Part shown: positions 63,829 to 64,000 of the stretch, one piece after another
How the letters are laid out: every line of letters starts with the position of its first letter
How positions within the stretch are numbered: position 1 is the first letter of the stretch
Assembly: GCF_937425535.1 (NCBI RefSeq)
Contig: NZ_OW485601.1
Coordinates: 4,323,501 to 4,387,500, forward strand
Direction: 5' to 3'
DNA: 64,000 nt
Origin: Rhodovastum atsumiense
GTDB taxonomy: Bacteria; Pseudomonadota; Alphaproteobacteria; Acetobacterales; Acetobacteraceae
The notes under the pieces: generated by a model
The model's database searches: none
Told to the model about the DNA's origin: nothing
Seen by the model: the letters and a program-made list of their open reading frames with translations, nothing else
Position numbers and translations under genes: made by a program

Positions 63829-64000
63829 TCAGCCCTGCCCCTGTCCCGCCGCGCGCGGCGCCGGCAGGGGCATCGCGTTCGAGACGGCAAGCCGGAGATG
63901 GCGTCCCCCCTCCCGTCCGGCCATCTCCACCGTGACCCGCGCGAGGAAATCCGGCACCTCGTGCGCCGGCATCGGCCGCCCCAGCAGGAAGCCCTGCAAC
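63829..64000 (-). CDS. C-terminal end of another EAL-domain protein (partial)
   Basis: A frame open to the right edge that ends at 63829. Its 56 visible residues begin LQGFLLGRPMPAHEVPDFLA, the typical final part of an EAL phosphodiesterase domain (compare LQGFLFGRPAPLCEAAEVIA in the convergent gene). An Ala/Pro-rich tail follows. The rest lies outside the window, so activity and other domains cannot be judged. Confidence 0.85.
   Translation of the reverse strand, partial: LQGFLLGRPMPAHEVPDFLARVTVEMAGREGGRHLRLAVSNAMPLPAPRAAGQGQG

Overview
The window is about 70% GC DNA with strongly GC-biased third codon positions. It carries FixL/FixJ, an AcxR-linked acetone carboxylase, a PaoABC-type molybdo-enzyme and very many PAS/GGDEF/EAL and methyl-accepting receptors. 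This points to an alphaproteobacterium, most probably a member of the Rhodospirillales/Acetobacteraceae (inference; there is no rRNA here to prove it). I found no tRNA, rRNA, CRISPR array, transposase or phage gene. It looks like chromosomal DNA with a dense environmental-sensing repertoire.

Layout. 0-4.5 kb: thioredoxin-like protein, YihY/BrkB membrane protein, a two-repeat PPC-domain protein, then a long AT-rich gene-poor gap. 4.5-9.8 kb: hybrid histidine kinase and a GGDEF-EAL protein. 9.9-13.8 kb: paoABC (aldehyde oxidoreductase) on the minus strand. 14-18.7 kb: UbiC-like secreted protein, a DEDD exonuclease translationally coupled to a soluble FtsH-like AAA+/M41 protein, and a serine hydrolase. 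18.9-22.3 kb: two nearly identical tandem chemoreceptors. 22.5-27.6 kb: OFA-type MFS transporter, tiny secreted protein, AEC transporter, LysR regulator, nucleotidyltransferase. 27.7-34.8 kb: orphan receiver, fixJ-fixL oxygen sensor system, cytochrome P460, Zn alcohol dehydrogenase, universal stress protein. 34.9-38.2 kb: cysHDN sulfate assimilation, with CysN fused to a DUF2061-like segment. 38.6-44.2 kb: second hybrid kinase, an RpfF-type DSF synthase, third chemoreceptor. 44.4-52.9 kb: AcxR sigma-54 activator, receiver plus HEAT-repeat pair, acetone carboxylase acxABC behind a near-consensus sigma-54 promoter. 53-56.8 kb: LysR, a fused PNPOx/ferredoxin-reductase protein, GST. 57-64 kb: two more GGDEF-EAL proteins, one in an operon with a periplasmic binding protein, and the tail of a further EAL protein.

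How it fits together. Three intact GGDEF-EAL proteins plus a fourth EAL tail, three chemoreceptors, three histidine kinases, four receiver proteins and a DSF synthase make this a c-di-GMP/chemotaxis/cell-signalling neighbourhood. It is interleaved with metabolic islands (acetone, aldehydes, sulfate, oxygen response). The signalling genes typically sit behind short AT-rich islands that contrast sharply with the GC-rich background.

The most striking non-coding feature is a family of dispersed multi-hairpin repeats (modules X and Y). They occupy all five convergent gene junctions of roughly 115-190 bp that separate large genes, and are accompanied at two of them by a second, MITE-like repeat (B). 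One copy supplies the last residues and stop codon of CysN.
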